Shown one piece after another: positions 41,360 to 50,236 of a DNA stretch of 64,000 nt. The DNA is from Streptomyces hawaiiensis (GTDB taxonomy: Bacteria; Actinomycetota; Actinomycetes; Streptomycetales; Streptomycetaceae). A program made the translations under genes and the position numbers. The stretch lies in NCBI RefSeq assembly GCF_004803895.1, contig NZ_CP021978.1:6138001-6202000 (forward strand), in the 5' to 3' direction. A model generated the notes under the pieces. The model was not told the origin of the DNA. It was given only the letters and a program-made list of their open reading frames with translations, and made no database searches. The stretch's first letter is position 1; each line of letters begins with the position of its first letter.

Positions 41360-44300
41360 CTAACGCTCCTGCTGGTGAGTGGGCCGTGGGTGGCTGCCGG
41401 TCTGGGTGGACCCGGCCTGACGACCCTGTGCGATTCCCCGACGGAGATTGGTCAGCCGGCCGCGTACGTCATCAGGCGCACGCGAGACCTGCGGACCGCT
41501 CTGGTGGGTTTGCTGCTGAGCCGTGCCCGGGACGAGGTTCGCCCGGGGCACCCGGCGCGGCAGACCGGAGGTGGTGACACCACCCGCGGCGGGCTGGCGG
41601 ACTCGCTCGGCCTGGCGGACGAGGTCGTCGTTCGGCGAGGAGCGCCAGCCGGCGGGGGCGGACCGCTGAGGACCGGTGGACCCCTGCGGTTGCTGCGGGG
41701 CGGCCGGAGCTGAGCCGTCGTTCTGCGGCTGCTGCTCCTGCTGGCCGTGGAACCAGTTGGTCTCCAGCGTGTCGTACAGCGGAGTACGACCGTCGCCCGG
41801 GCCGGACGCCGGCGGCAGGGCCTCGGGCTCCTGCCGGACGTGCCGGGCCTGCGGGGCGGGCGGACGCGGGGCGCCGAAGTCGGCCGGACCCCGGCCACCG
41901 TTGGCCTGCGGCCGCTCGTACTGACCCGTGCCCGCGGGGTCGGCCGGCGTGGCCGGACCCGGGAGGGTGGGCCGCCCGGAGCCGTTGTCCTGGCGGGGTG
42001 CCGGGTACTGGCCGGTCGAGCCGTTGTCCTGCCGCGGGGCGGGGTACTGGCTGGTCGAGCCGTTGTCCTGGCGGGGTGCCGGGTACTGGCCGGTGGAGCC
42101 GTTGTCCTGGCGGGGTGCCGGGTACTGGCCGGTGGAGCCGTTGTCGTAGGACTGCGGCGCCGGGTACTGGCCCGACGTGGACGACGGGTCGCGGTGGCCG
42201 CCCGGGGTGCCGAAGACGTCCGGGCGGACGAACTGGCCCTGGCCCTGCGGCGCGTTCGCGTCGGGGCCGAACGGGTCCGCGTGCTGAGCGGCGCCGAAGT
42301 CGGCCGGCGAGCCGAGGCCCTGCCGGTCGTCGTCGCGCGGCACGGCCGGCATCTCCGCCGTCGCGCCGGGACCCTGACGGTCGTCGACGCGCGGCAGGGA
42401 AGACGTACGGGAGACGTCCTGCTCCTCGTGGCCGCGCGGGGCGTCCAGCGAGGCACGCGGCACCGGAGGCCGGGCGTTCTCGTCGCTCCAGCTCGGAACG
42501 CGCGGCTGCGCGTCGCCGCCGGGCAGCTCGGCCCGCGGCCCGCCGCGCGGCGGCAGCTGCGGCCTGCGGCCCTTGCCCTGTTCGCCGTTGCCGCTCTGCT
42601 TCTTCCGGCTGCGGCCACCGCCGAAGGCGCCCTGGCCCTGCGGCCCGTTGGTGCCCGCGGCCTGCAGACCCTGCGGGGCTCCCGGCGCCTGCTGGCCGAA
42701 CCCGGCACCGGCACCGGCCGGAGCCGGACGGCCCTGCGAGGGACCACCCTGCTCGGACGCCGACGGGCCGGGACCCTGCGGTCCGCGCGCACCGCCCGGC
42801 GCTCCGGGACGGCCACCGTCCGCGTCCCGCCCGGGCAGTGCGGCCCGCGGGCTCTGACCGGGACCGAGCCGGCCACCGCCGGACGCACCGCCGCCGAAGG
42901 CACCGCCGGACGCACCGGCCCCGAGGACACCGCCACCCTGGCCGGTACCGGCGGCGCGCCGGGCTGCGGCCGCACCGGCGGCGGCCTGCGCGGCGGCGGG
43001 ACCGCCGCCACCGACCGGCGGCTGACCGGGCTGCTTGGGCTGGGGCTTCCTGCCGCCCTGGGCGACATCGACGGGCAGCATGACCAGCGCGGTCGTGCCA
43101 CCGGAGTCGGACGGGCGCAGCTGGATGCGGATGCCGTGCCGCTGGGAGAGCCGGCCGACCACGAACAGACCCATGCGGCGGGAGACGGAGACGTCCACCG
43201 TCGGGGGAGAGGCGAGCCGCTCGTTGATCGCCGCCAGGTCCTCCGGCGACAGACCGATACCGGTGTCGTGGATCTCGATCAGCACCCGGCCGTCGGGCAG
43301 CGCGTGACCGGTGACCTTGACCTTGGTCTGCGGCGAGGAGAACGAGGTGGCGTTCTCGAGCAGCTCGGCGAGCAGGTGCACGAGGTCGTTGACCACGCGG
43401 CCGGCGACCTCGGTGGTCGGCACCGAGGCCAGCTCGATGCGCTCGTACTGCTCCACCTCGGAGGCGGCGGCGCGGAGCACGTCGACCAGCGGGACCGGGC
43501 GGGTCCAGCGCCGGCCGGGCTCCTCACCCGCGAGGACGAGGAGGTTCTCGCCGTTACGGCGCATGCGGGTCGCGAGGTGGTCGAGCTTGAACAGCGAGGA
43601 CAGCTGGTCAGGGTCGGCCTCGCGGGACTCCAGTTCGGAGATCAGCGACAGCTGGCGCTGGATCAGACCCTGGGAGCGGCGCGAGAGGTTGGTGAACATC
43701 GCGTTGACGTTGCCCCGCAGCAGGGCCTGCTCGGCGGCGAGGCGGACCGCCTCGCGGTGCACGTCGTCGAAGGCCGCGGCCACCCGGCCGATCTCGTCCC
43801 GGGAGTGCACACCGACCGACTCCACGGACGTGTCGACGTCCTGCGGGTCGGACTCGGACAGCTGCTTGACCAGCTCGGGCAGGCGGTCGGAGGCGACCCT
43901 GGTCGCGGTGTCCTCCAGGCGGCGCAGCGAGCGGATCATGGACCGCGCCACGACGAAGGCGCCGACCAGCGACACACCGAGCACGATCAGGATCAGGGCA
44001 CCGGAGATGATCGCGTCGCGCTCGGTGGCGCTGCGCAGCTCGCGGGCCTTCTGCTCCATCTCCTCGAGCAGCGTGTGCTCGATGTTCTTCATCTGTTGGA
44101 TCTTGGTGGAGCTGTCGTCCAGCCAGTCGCGGTAGGACCGCTTGTCCTGCTGGGCGAGACCGCTCGCGGAGACCAGGACACGGCCCGCGTAGAGGTCGGT
44201 GGCCTTGATCGTGGAGTTGCCGCCGTCCTCGATCGGCTTGAGCAGCTCGGCGGCGGAGTCCTCGCCGTAGATGCTCTTGAAGCTGCGGATCTCGGAATTC

Positions 44301-45208
44301 TGGCTCTCCAGGGCCGACTCGGCGTAGAGCCGGTCGTTCGGCGAGAGCTTGCCGGTCGTGGTGTTGCTCGCGGGCAGCGCGGCCGCCAGGGCCGCGCGCT
44401 GGATCGAGGAGTACTCCTTGGCGGAGGAGAACGCCGCCAGCGCACGCGTGCGCTGGATCATGTCCGGGTTGCTGGTCGCCTCGGCCATGTCCTGGGAGAG
44501 GTCGATCAGGTTCTCGATCAGACGGTGGTACGCCTCGATCGTCTGTGTGGAGTTGTCCTCGGAGGCGTAGGCGCCCTTGCGGATCTGCTCCAGGTCGCCC
44601 AGCTCACCGGCGAGCTGGACGAGGTACTCGCGGACGCCCTTGAGGTTGCCGTCCTTGCTGGCGCCGTCGATCTCCTCGGAACTGTCGAGGAAGTTCTTCC
44701 TGGCCCGGTCGGTCTTCTCGCGAAGCCCCTTGACCGTGAAGTCGGTCGCCTTGCCGCCGTGCGCGAGCGGGCCGGCCGACTGGTCGCGCTCCTCCTGGAG
44801 CGCCGCCGACAGCTCGGTGGCCTGCTTGGTCATGTCCGTCAGCAGCTTCATGTTGTCGAGCTGCTGGATGTCGTCCATGGACTGGTTGATACGCAGTGCG
44901 CCCAGCGAGGTGGCCGCGACCACCGGGAGGGCGAGCAGCGACACCAGTCGCGTGGAGATGCGCCAGTTGCGCAGGGCTATTCGCGGCCCGGGGCCGGTCG
45001 GGCCCGTCGGCGGCTTCAGCGCCGGGGAAGGGCCCGCGGACCCCGAGGGGGTCGACGTGCCGGGGCGCCCGGAGCGCTCGCCGCCGTCACCGGCCGGGCC
45101 CTGGTTCTGGGCGTGCTGGGGCGAGGGGCCGCCATTCATGGGGCCAGTCCCGCCGTGCGGCTCCGGCTCCGCCGAAGCGTTGCCATCCCTCTTGAAACGT
45201 CCCTGCAC
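41360..45208 (-). CDS. cvnA1: Conservon histidine-kinase-like sensor (CvnA), right conservon
   Basis: A 1282-residue sensor with a Pro/Gly-rich N-terminal cytoplasmic stretch, TM1 near 86-106 (LVSLLALPVVAATSLGALRI), a NIT-like extracytoplasmic helical domain, TM2 near 397-420 (SGALILIVLGVSLVGAFVVA), HAMP, and an HATPase domain with ELLENATSF and HDTGIGLSPEDL. Residues from about 720 onward are a long disordered Pro/Gly/Gln tail, including five 13-residue repeats built on YPAPRQDNGSTGQ. The GTG at 45208 is preferred to an upstream in-frame extension because the family begins shortly before the Pro-rich segment and TM1. No promoter is called with confidence upstream. Confidence 0.88.
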   Translation of the reverse strand: MQGRFKRDGNASAEPEPHGGTGPMNGGPSPQHAQNQGPAGDGGERSGRPGTSTPSGSAGPSPALKPPTGPTGPGPRIALRNWRISTRLVSLLALPVVAATSLGALRINQSMDDIQQLDNMKLLTDMTKQATELSAALQEERDQSAGPLAHGGKATDFTVKGLREKTDRARKNFLDSSEEIDGASKDGNLKGVREYLVQLAGELGDLEQIRKGAYASEDNSTQTIEAYHRLIENLIDLSQDMAEATSNPDMIQRTRALAAFSSAKEYSSIQRAALAAALPASNTTTGKLSPNDRLYAESALESQNSEIRSFKSIYGEDSAAELLKPIEDGGNSTIKATDLYAGRVLVSASGLAQQDKRSYRDWLDDSSTKIQQMKNIEHTLLEEMEQKARELRSATERDAIISGALILIVLGVSLVGAFVVARSMIRSLRRLEDTATRVASDRLPELVKQLSESDPQDVDTSVESVGVHSRDEIGRVAAAFDDVHREAVRLAAEQALLRGNVNAMFTNLSRRSQGLIQRQLSLISELESREADPDQLSSLFKLDHLATRMRRNGENLLVLAGEEPGRRWTRPVPLVDVLRAAASEVEQYERIELASVPTTEVAGRVVNDLVHLLAELLENATSFSSPQTKVKVTGHALPDGRVLIEIHDTGIGLSPEDLAAINERLASPPTVDVSVSRRMGLFVVGRLSQRHGIRIQLRPSDSGGTTALVMLPVDVAQGGRKPQPKQPGQPPVGGGGPAAAQAAAGAAAARRAAGTGQGGGVLGAGASGGAFGGGASGGGRLGPGQSPRAALPGRDADGGRPGAPGGARGPQGPGPSASEQGGPSQGRPAPAGAGAGFGQQAPGAPQGLQAAGTNGPQGQGAFGGGRSRKKQSGNGEQGKGRRPQLPPRGGPRAELPGGDAQPRVPSWSDENARPPVPRASLDAPRGHEEQDVSRTSSLPRVDDRQGPGATAEMPAVPRDDDRQGLGSPADFGAAQHADPFGPDANAPQGQGQFVRPDVFGTPGGHRDPSSTSGQYPAPQSYDNGSTGQYPAPRQDNGSTGQYPAPRQDNGSTSQYPAPRQDNGSTGQYPAPRQDNGSGRPTLPGPATPADPAGTGQYERPQANGGRGPADFGAPRPPAPQARHVRQEPEALPPASGPGDGRTPLYDTLETNWFHGQQEQQPQNDGSAPAAPQQPQGSTGPQRSAPAGWRSSPNDDLVRQAERVRQPAAGGVTTSGLPRRVPRANLVPGTAQQQTHQSGPQVSRAPDDVRGRLTNLRRGIAQGRQAGSTQTGSHPRPTHQQER
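41979..42174 (-). repeat. 39-bp tandem repeats inside cvnA1
   Basis: Five consecutive 39-bp units, with starts at 41979, 42018, 42057, 42096 and 42135, encode a 13-residue repeat (YPAPRQDNGSTGQ with one Ser variant) in the disordered C-terminal tail. Copy number is likely to vary between strains. Confidence 0.85.
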
Positions 45209-45810
45209 TAGCGTCGCAACCTCTGGACCAGGCACCCCGTCGCCTGAACGGCGGGGCACGGTGTCGGCGTTCTGGGGACGCCCTGAAATACGCCCCCGTG
45301 GTGGTCTTGAGTGACCGGCGCTGGCTCCCCCTTCTCGCCGCCACTCGGCGCGACTGTGCGCCCCCTGTGCGCCGGCTCGATCCTGCGGCGGTCCGTGAGA
45401 TTCCAGCACAGCACAGGATCTCCAACAAGGCCCGTAGGCCGAGCCGTGATGTAGGTGACACCACGTGAGTGCCGGATCACCGGCCGTAGAAAGCGAGTTC
45501 GTCTATTTCGGACGTAAGTCCGCGAGTCGCCTACCCGTGCCGGGTGTCCCAGTCGCCATGATCAGGAGCGGAATGATGGCTTCAGTGAGCCAATGTCCGT
45601 TTCGTTAGGGTGGGGTGCGAGTCCGGATTGACCGATTCGCCCTCTGATTCGTGAGAAAACTCACATGCTGATCATGGTATCCGTGCGACCGGGCCGGGGA
45701 ATCGCATGTTTAGCCTGACGCTTTACAGCGATGGCACAACCGACAACCCGCGCCCGTCCGGGGTTCACACCCCTGTCCGGCGCCCGTCACAGGACAGGGT
45801 CAAGTAAACA
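45209..45810. other. 600-bp divergent intergenic region
   Basis: Between cvnA1 and the 63-residue ORF. GC content falls from about 45480 to 45720, suggesting promoters in both directions. Small inverted repeats are visible: CGGAC/GTCCG at 45509-45522 and GTGAG/CTCAC at 45651-45664. No ORF on either strand has coding character; the long plus-strand frame ending at 45211 is the antisense of cvnA1. Confidence 0.5.
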
Positions 45811-46002
45811 GTGAAGACGACGACGATGTTCCACAAGATCGCCAACCCGCGACGCACGACGCTGGCGCACCTGAACGACGCCGACGAACTGCAGACGCCG
45901 GAGCAGCCGGAGCACCCCGTCGAACTGCCGGCCCAGACCGCAAACCCCAAGCGCACCGTCCTCATGGAGATCCCCGTCGCGGCCGCCGCGACCGCTGAGT
46001 GA
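45811..46002 (+). CDS. 63-residue small protein with duplicated NP(R/K)RT motif
   Basis: GTG at 45811 opens a 63-residue frame with strong third-position G/C bias and its own terminator. The product is hydrophilic, with two copies of a short motif, IANPRRTTL near the N-terminus and TANPKRTVL near the C-terminus, separated by an acidic Pro/Glu linker (QTPEQPEHPVELP). No cysteines, membrane helix or classical signal peptide. I do not recognise a family. The size and leader-like character could fit a modified-peptide precursor or a docking peptide, but no modifying enzyme is adjacent; neighbours are cvnA1 (divergent) and an FAH-family hydrolase. The ribosome site is weak. Confidence 0.6.
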   Translation: MKTTTMFHKIANPRRTTLAHLNDADELQTPEQPEHPVELPAQTANPKRTVLMEIPVAAAATAE

Positions 46003-46061
46003 CACCAGGTAGTACGCGTACCGGCCGCCGGTTGCTCAGGGCGGCAGGACACGGATTCTCG

Positions 46062-46090
46062 AGGGGCGCCCCCCGCGACGGGGCGCCCCT
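46062..46090 (+). terminator. Terminator after the 63-residue ORF
   Basis: An 11-bp GC stem (46062-46072 and 46080-46090) with a 7-nt loop and a short T-rich end. Confidence 0.75.
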
Positions 46091-46175
46091 TCGTAATGCG
46101 CGGGGCGGGGAGGTCTCCCCGCGTTAGCCTGGAGCGTCAGACTCCAGCCGCTTCAGTCAAGGGGCCAAGCATCCC

Positions 46176-46952
46176 GTGCGCATCGCCAGGTTCTCCATCG
46201 ACGGGAACGTCGCCTTCGGCGCCATCGAGGGCGACAAGCAGGACGAACTCGTCCTGGACATCATCAAGGGCATCCCGTTCGCGGACTTCGAGCTCTCCGG
46301 CACGAAGGTGCCGGTCGGCAAGGTCAGGCTGCTGCCGCCGGTGCTCCCCAACAAGGTCGTGGCCTTCGGCCGCAACTACGCCGAGCACGCGCGCGAGCTG
46401 GGCCACGAGGTACCCGACGCCCCCTTCGCCTTCTTCAAGCCGTCCACCTCGGTGATCGGTACCGGCGACGAGATCCAGTACCCCTCCTTCTCCCAGGAGG
46501 TGCACCACGAGGCCGAGCTGGCCGTGGTCATCGGCCGGATGTGCCGCGAGGTCCCGCGCGAGCGCGTCAAGGACGTGATCTTCGGCTACACCTGCGCCAA
46601 CGACATCACCGCCCGCGACGTGCAGAAGCGCGAGAAGCAGTGGGCCCGGGCCAAGGGCTTCGACAGCTCCTGCCCCCTCGGCCCCTGGGTGGAGACGGAC
46701 CTGGACGCGAGCGACCTCACCATCCAGCTCACGGTCAACGGCCAGCAGCGCCAGCTGGGCCGCACCAGCGAGATGATCCACTCCGTCGAGGACCTGATCG
46801 TCAACATCTCCGAGGCCATGACGCTGCTCCCCGGCGACGTGATCCTCACCGGCACCCCGGCTGGGGTCGGCCCCCTGAACGTCGGCGACGAGGTCGCCGT
46901 CACCATCGAAGGCATCGGCACTCTCACCAACAAGGTTGTCAAGCGTGGCTAG
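46176..46952 (+). CDS. Fumarylacetoacetate hydrolase-family protein
   Basis: A 258-residue FAH-superfamily hydrolase/isomerase. The metal-binding residues sit in FAFFKPSTSVIGTGDEI, EVHHEAELAVVIGR and GYTCANDITARDVQ, with GTPAGVGPLNVGDEV near the C-terminus as usual. Family members cleave fumarylpyruvate, act on oxepin-derived diacids or decarboxylate oxaloacetate; which applies cannot be told. GTG at 46176; TAGCCT near 46124 is a plausible -10. Its stop overlaps the gltX start by 8 nt, an arrangement conserved, as I recall, across Streptomyces. Confidence 0.88.
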   Translation: MRIARFSIDGNVAFGAIEGDKQDELVLDIIKGIPFADFELSGTKVPVGKVRLLPPVLPNKVVAFGRNYAEHARELGHEVPDAPFAFFKPSTSVIGTGDEIQYPSFSQEVHHEAELAVVIGRMCREVPRERVKDVIFGYTCANDITARDVQKREKQWARAKGFDSSCPLGPWVETDLDASDLTIQLTVNGQQRQLGRTSEMIHSVEDLIVNISEAMTLLPGDVILTGTPAGVGPLNVGDEVAVTIEGIGTLTNKVVKRG

Positions 46953-48429
46953 CGCACCCGGCTCCCCCGTACGCGTCCGTTTCTGCCCCTCGCCCACCGG
47001 TAACCCCCACGTGGGCCTGGTCCGCACCGCCCTGTTCAACTGGGCGTTCGCCAAGCACCACCAGGGCACCCTGGTGTTCCGCATCGAGGACACCGACGCG
47101 GCCCGCGACTCCGAGGAGTCGTACACCCAGCTGCTCGACTCGATGCGCTGGCTGGGCTTCGACTGGGACGAGGGCCCCGAGGTCGGCGGCCCGCACGCGC
47201 CGTACCGCCAGTCGCAGCGCATGGACCTCTACAAGGAGGTCGCGCAGAAGCTGCTCGACGCCGGCCACGCCTACCGCTGCTACTGCTCCCAGGACGAGCT
47301 GGACACCCGCCGCGAGGCCGCCCGCGCCGCCGGCAAGCCCTCCGGCTACGACGGCCACTGCCGTGCGCTGACCGACGCCCAGGTCGAGGAGTACCAGGCC
47401 CAGGGCCGCGAGCCGATCGTCCGCTTCCGGATGCCCGACGAGACGATCACCTTCACCGACCTGGTCCGCGGCGAACTGACCTTCACCCCGGAGAACGTCC
47501 CGGACTACGGCATCGTCCGCGCCAACGGCGCCCCGCTGTACACGCTGGTCAACCCGGTCGACGACGCCCTGATGGAGATCACCCACGTCCTGCGCGGAGA
47601 GGACCTGCTCTCCTCCACCCCGCGCCAGATCGCCCTGTACAAGGCGCTGACCGAGCTGGGCCTCGCCAAGGAGATCCCGTCCTTCGGCCACCTGCCGTAC
47701 GTGATGGGCGAGGGCAACAAGAAGCTCTCCAAGCGCGACCCGCAGTCCTCCCTGAACCTCTACCGGGAGCGCGGCTTCCTCCCCGAGGGCCTGCTCAACT
47801 ACCTCTCCCTGCTCGGCTGGTCCCTCTCGGCCGACCAGGACGTCTTCGGAATCGACGAGATGATCGCGGCGTTCGAGATCTCCGACGTGAACCCCAACCC
47901 GGCCCGCTTCGACCTGAAGAAGTGCGAGGCCATCAACGGCGACCACATCCGCCTGCTGGATGTGAAGGACTTCACCGAGCGCTGCCGCCCCTGGCTCCAG
48001 GCGCCGTTCGCCCCCTGGGCCCCGGAGGCCTTCGACGAGGCGAAGTGGCAGGCCGTCGCGCCGCACGCGCAGACCCGCCTCAAGGTCCTCTCCGAGATCA
48101 CCGACAACGTCGACTTCCTGTTCCTGCCGGAGCCGGTGGAGGACGAGGCCAGCTGGATCAAGGCCATGAAGGAGGGCTCGGACGCCCTGCTGCGCACGGC
48201 CCGCGAGAAGCTGGAGGCGGCCGACTGGACCTCCGCCGAGTCGCTCAAGGAAGCCGTCCTGGCCGCCGGCGAGGCCCACGGCCTCAAGCTCGGCAAGGCC
48301 CAGGCCCCCGTCCGCGTCGCGGTCACCGGCCGCACGGTCGGGCTGCCGCTCTTCGAGTCCCTGGAGATCCTGGGCAAGGAGACCACCCTGGCCCGCATCG
48401 ACGCGGCACTGGCGAAGCTGGCCGCGTAA
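46945..48429 (+). CDS. gltX: Glutamyl-tRNA synthetase
   Basis: A 494-residue class Ic synthetase that charges tRNA-Glu and, in bacteria lacking GlnRS, also tRNA-Gln for later amidation by GatCAB. The HIGH-like motif is PSPTGNPHVGLV and the KMSKS-like motif is KKLSKRDPQSSL; the tRNA acceptor-binding and anticodon domains follow. GTG at 46945 gives VASAPGSPVRVRFCPSPTGN, overlapping the FAH gene end by 8 nt. Notably, two tRNA-Gln and three tRNA-Glu genes lie 1.3 kb downstream. Confidence 0.95.
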   Translation: MASAPGSPVRVRFCPSPTGNPHVGLVRTALFNWAFAKHHQGTLVFRIEDTDAARDSEESYTQLLDSMRWLGFDWDEGPEVGGPHAPYRQSQRMDLYKEVAQKLLDAGHAYRCYCSQDELDTRREAARAAGKPSGYDGHCRALTDAQVEEYQAQGREPIVRFRMPDETITFTDLVRGELTFTPENVPDYGIVRANGAPLYTLVNPVDDALMEITHVLRGEDLLSSTPRQIALYKALTELGLAKEIPSFGHLPYVMGEGNKKLSKRDPQSSLNLYRERGFLPEGLLNYLSLLGWSLSADQDVFGIDEMIAAFEISDVNPNPARFDLKKCEAINGDHIRLLDVKDFTERCRPWLQAPFAPWAPEAFDEAKWQAVAPHAQTRLKVLSEITDNVDFLFLPEPVEDEASWIKAMKEGSDALLRTAREKLEAADWTSAESLKEAVLAAGEAHGLKLGKAQAPVRVAVTGRTVGLPLFESLEILGKETTLARIDAALAKLAA

Positions 48430-48446
48430 CGCGAAGCACCACACAC

Positions 48447-48483
48447 GGCGAGGGCGGCGTCCGGTTCGGGCGCCGCCCTCGCC
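48447..48483 (+). terminator. Terminator after gltX
   Basis: A perfect 13-bp inverted repeat (48447-48459 and 48471-48483) with an 11-nt loop, starting 17 bp after the stop. Confidence 0.8.
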
Positions 48484-48499
48484 ATGTCCGCCCAGCCGC

Positions 48500-48907
48500 C
48501 ACCCGGAGTTCACCCTTCCGGCCAATCACCCCCACCGGCAGCGGCGGCCCCACCACCGCCAGGGTGACCCGGGCCCCCGCCGCGACCGGCGTGCGGGGAC
48601 TGGCCGTGGCGGGCGGCGAGTTGTTCCTCCACGGCGCGACGCCGGGTGCCCCGGTCCGCTCCGGCGGCTTCCAGCTGGACGCCGCCGGAGCGGACCGACG
48701 GACCCCAGACCCGCCGCAGCCCTGCCCTGAGCCCGTCCACCCGCCTTACCGGCGACGCCGCCTGCGACGCCTCCGGCACGCTCGTCCGCGCGCTGACCGG
48801 TGCCTCCACCGGGGCCGCCGTACGCCCCCGCCTGGAAGCTCACCGCCCACCCCCGCGACGGCCAGGGCCTTGACCTGAAGCTCTCCGGCACTCTGAACCC
48901 GGGCTGA
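48500..48907 (+). pseudogene. Decayed remnant of a secreted-type protein gene
   Basis: Plausible coding blocks occur in three successive frames: GVRGLAVAGGELFLHGATPG (about 48583-48642), LTGDAACDASGTLVRALTGA (about 48741-48800) and WKLTAHPRDGQGLDLKLSGT followed by LNPG and TGA at 48905-48907. No single frame spans them and no start with a ribosome site is present. It looks like a gene with at least two frameshifts. The original function is not recognisable. A sequencing error is the alternative explanation. Confidence 0.4.
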
Positions 48908-48936
48908 GCGCGGGACGCGGTGGGTACGGTCGGAGT

Positions 48937-49668
48937 ATGAGCATCCAAGCCGTGGTCTGGGACGTCGACGACACCCTCTTCGACTACACCACCGCCGACC
49001 GCCTCGGCATGCACGCCCACCTCACGGCCGAGGGCCTGCTCGACCGCTACGACAGCGTCGAGCAGGCCATCGACCACTGGCGGGAGATCACCCACCTGCA
49101 GTGGGCCCGCTTCTCCGCCGGCGAGGCCACCTTCGAGGGCCAGCGGCGCGACCGCGTACGGGTGTTCCTGGACCGGCGCCTCACCGACGCCGAGGCCGAC
49201 GCGTGGTTCCAGCGGTACCTCACCCACTACGAGGAGGTCTGGGCCCTCTTCCCGGACGTCCTGCCCGTCCTCGACGCGCTCTCCGCCAGCCACCGGCACG
49301 CCGTGCTCTCCAACTCCAGCCTCCACATCCAGGACCGCAAGCTGCGCGCCCTCGGCGTCCACGACCGTTTCGAGACCATCCTGTGCGCGGCCGAGCTCGG
49401 CGTCTCCAAGCCCGAGGCCGGAGCGTTCCTCGCGGCCTGCGAATTCCTCGGGCTGGCGCCGCACCAGGTCGCCTACGTCGGTGACCACCCGGAGATCGAC
49501 GGACGGGGTGCCGCCGACGCCGGACTGCTGTCGGTGTGGATCGACCGCAGTGGTCTGTACGCCACGATCGACCCGCCCGTCGGGCCGCACCGCATCGCCT
49601 CCCTCGCCGAACTGCCGTCCCTGCTCGGCTCGGATACTCGTTTTGGAGCCCCGTCCACCTTCGGGTAA
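48937..49668 (+). CDS. HAD-superfamily hydrolase
   Basis: A 243-residue HAD phosphatase with a helical cap (subclass I). Motif I is VVWDVDDTLFDYT (nucleophile and acid Asp), motif II is AVLSNSS, the lysine is in LGVSKPEAGAF and motif IV is YVGDHPEIDGRGA. The substrate could be a small phosphorylated metabolite. It is a single gene between the decayed locus and the tRNA cluster; ATG at 48937. Confidence 0.88.
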   Translation: MSIQAVVWDVDDTLFDYTTADRLGMHAHLTAEGLLDRYDSVEQAIDHWREITHLQWARFSAGEATFEGQRRDRVRVFLDRRLTDAEADAWFQRYLTHYEEVWALFPDVLPVLDALSASHRHAVLSNSSLHIQDRKLRALGVHDRFETILCAAELGVSKPEAGAFLAACEFLGLAPHQVAYVGDHPEIDGRGAADAGLLSVWIDRSGLYATIDPPVGPHRIASLAELPSLLGSDTRFGAPSTFG

Positions 49669-49757
49669 TGTTCTTCCTGCGCCGCGGGAGCGGGCCGGAA
49701 GGCCGGAACCCCAGGCGCACAGCTAGAACACGAACCCTTCGGGGGCTTGCGTTCCAG

Positions 49758-49829
49758 TGGCCTATGGTGTAATTGGCAGCACGACTGATTCTGGTTCAGT
49801 TAGTCTTGGTTCGAGTCCAGGTAGGCCAG
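49758..49829 (+). tRNA. tRNA-Gln (anticodon CTG)
   Basis: A 72-nt cloverleaf: acceptor TGGCCTA/TAGGCCA, D-arm, anticodon stem ACTGA/TCAGT with loop TTCTGGT, T-loop GGTTCGAGTCC, discriminator G. CCA is not encoded. First of five tRNA genes. Confidence 0.95.
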
Positions 49830-49850
49830 CTCGCAGAGCTCATCTGCATC

Positions 49851-49923
49851 GCCCCCGTTGTGTAGCGGCCTAGCACGCTGCCCTCTCAAGGCAGTAGCGC
49901 CGGTTCGAATCCGGTCGGGGGTA
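49851..49923 (+). tRNA. tRNA-Glu (anticodon CTC), copy 1
   Basis: A 73-nt cloverleaf with acceptor GCCCCCG/CGGGGGT, anticodon stem CTGCC/GGCAG, loop CTCTCAA and T-loop GGTTCGAATCC. It differs from the other two copies by one compensated pair in the anticodon stem. Confidence 0.95.
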
Positions 49924-49963
49924 CTGGTTCCGTGCGATCGACGATCTTCGCGGGACTGCTAGG

Positions 49964-50036
49964 GCCCCCGTTGTGTAGCGGCCTAGCACGCCGCCCTCTC
50001 AAGGCGGTAGCGCCGGTTCGAATCCGGTCGGGGGTA
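49964..50036 (+). tRNA. tRNA-Glu (anticodon CTC), copy 2
   Basis: As copy 1 but with anticodon stem CCGCC/GGCGG. CCA not encoded. Confidence 0.95.
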
Positions 50037-50056
50037 CTGACTGGTCTAAACCACAT

Positions 50057-50128
50057 TGGTCTATGGTGTAATTGGCAGCACGGCTGATTCTGGTTCAGTT
50101 AGTCTTGGTTCGAGTCCAGGTAGACCAG
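50057..50128 (+). tRNA. tRNA-Gln (anticodon CTG), copy 2
   Basis: A 72-nt cloverleaf; acceptor TGGTCTA/TAGACCA differs from copy 1 by a compensated C-G to T-A pair. Anticodon loop TTCTGGT. Confidence 0.95.
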
Positions 50129-50156
50129 CTCGGACCTGCGGAAACGCAGTGTCCAG

Positions 50157-50229
50157 GCCCCCGTTGTGTAGCGGCCTAGCACGCCGCCCTCTCAAGGCGG
50201 TAGCGCCGGTTCGAATCCGGTCGGGGGTA
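50157..50229 (+). tRNA. tRNA-Glu (anticodon CTC), copy 3
   Basis: Identical in sequence to copy 2. Last gene of the cluster, 7 bp before the terminator stem. Confidence 0.95.
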
Positions 50230-50236
50230 CATCAGC

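Noticed and set aside
41747..45211. A 1154-codon open frame on the plus strand
   Set aside because: It is the exact antisense of cvnA1; its product is Arg/Gly/Leu-biased with no domains, a GC-rich shadow effect.
48937..49668. Alternative reading frames over the HAD gene
   Set aside because: Only the plus-strand frame starting at 48937 has the four HAD motifs; the others are shadows.
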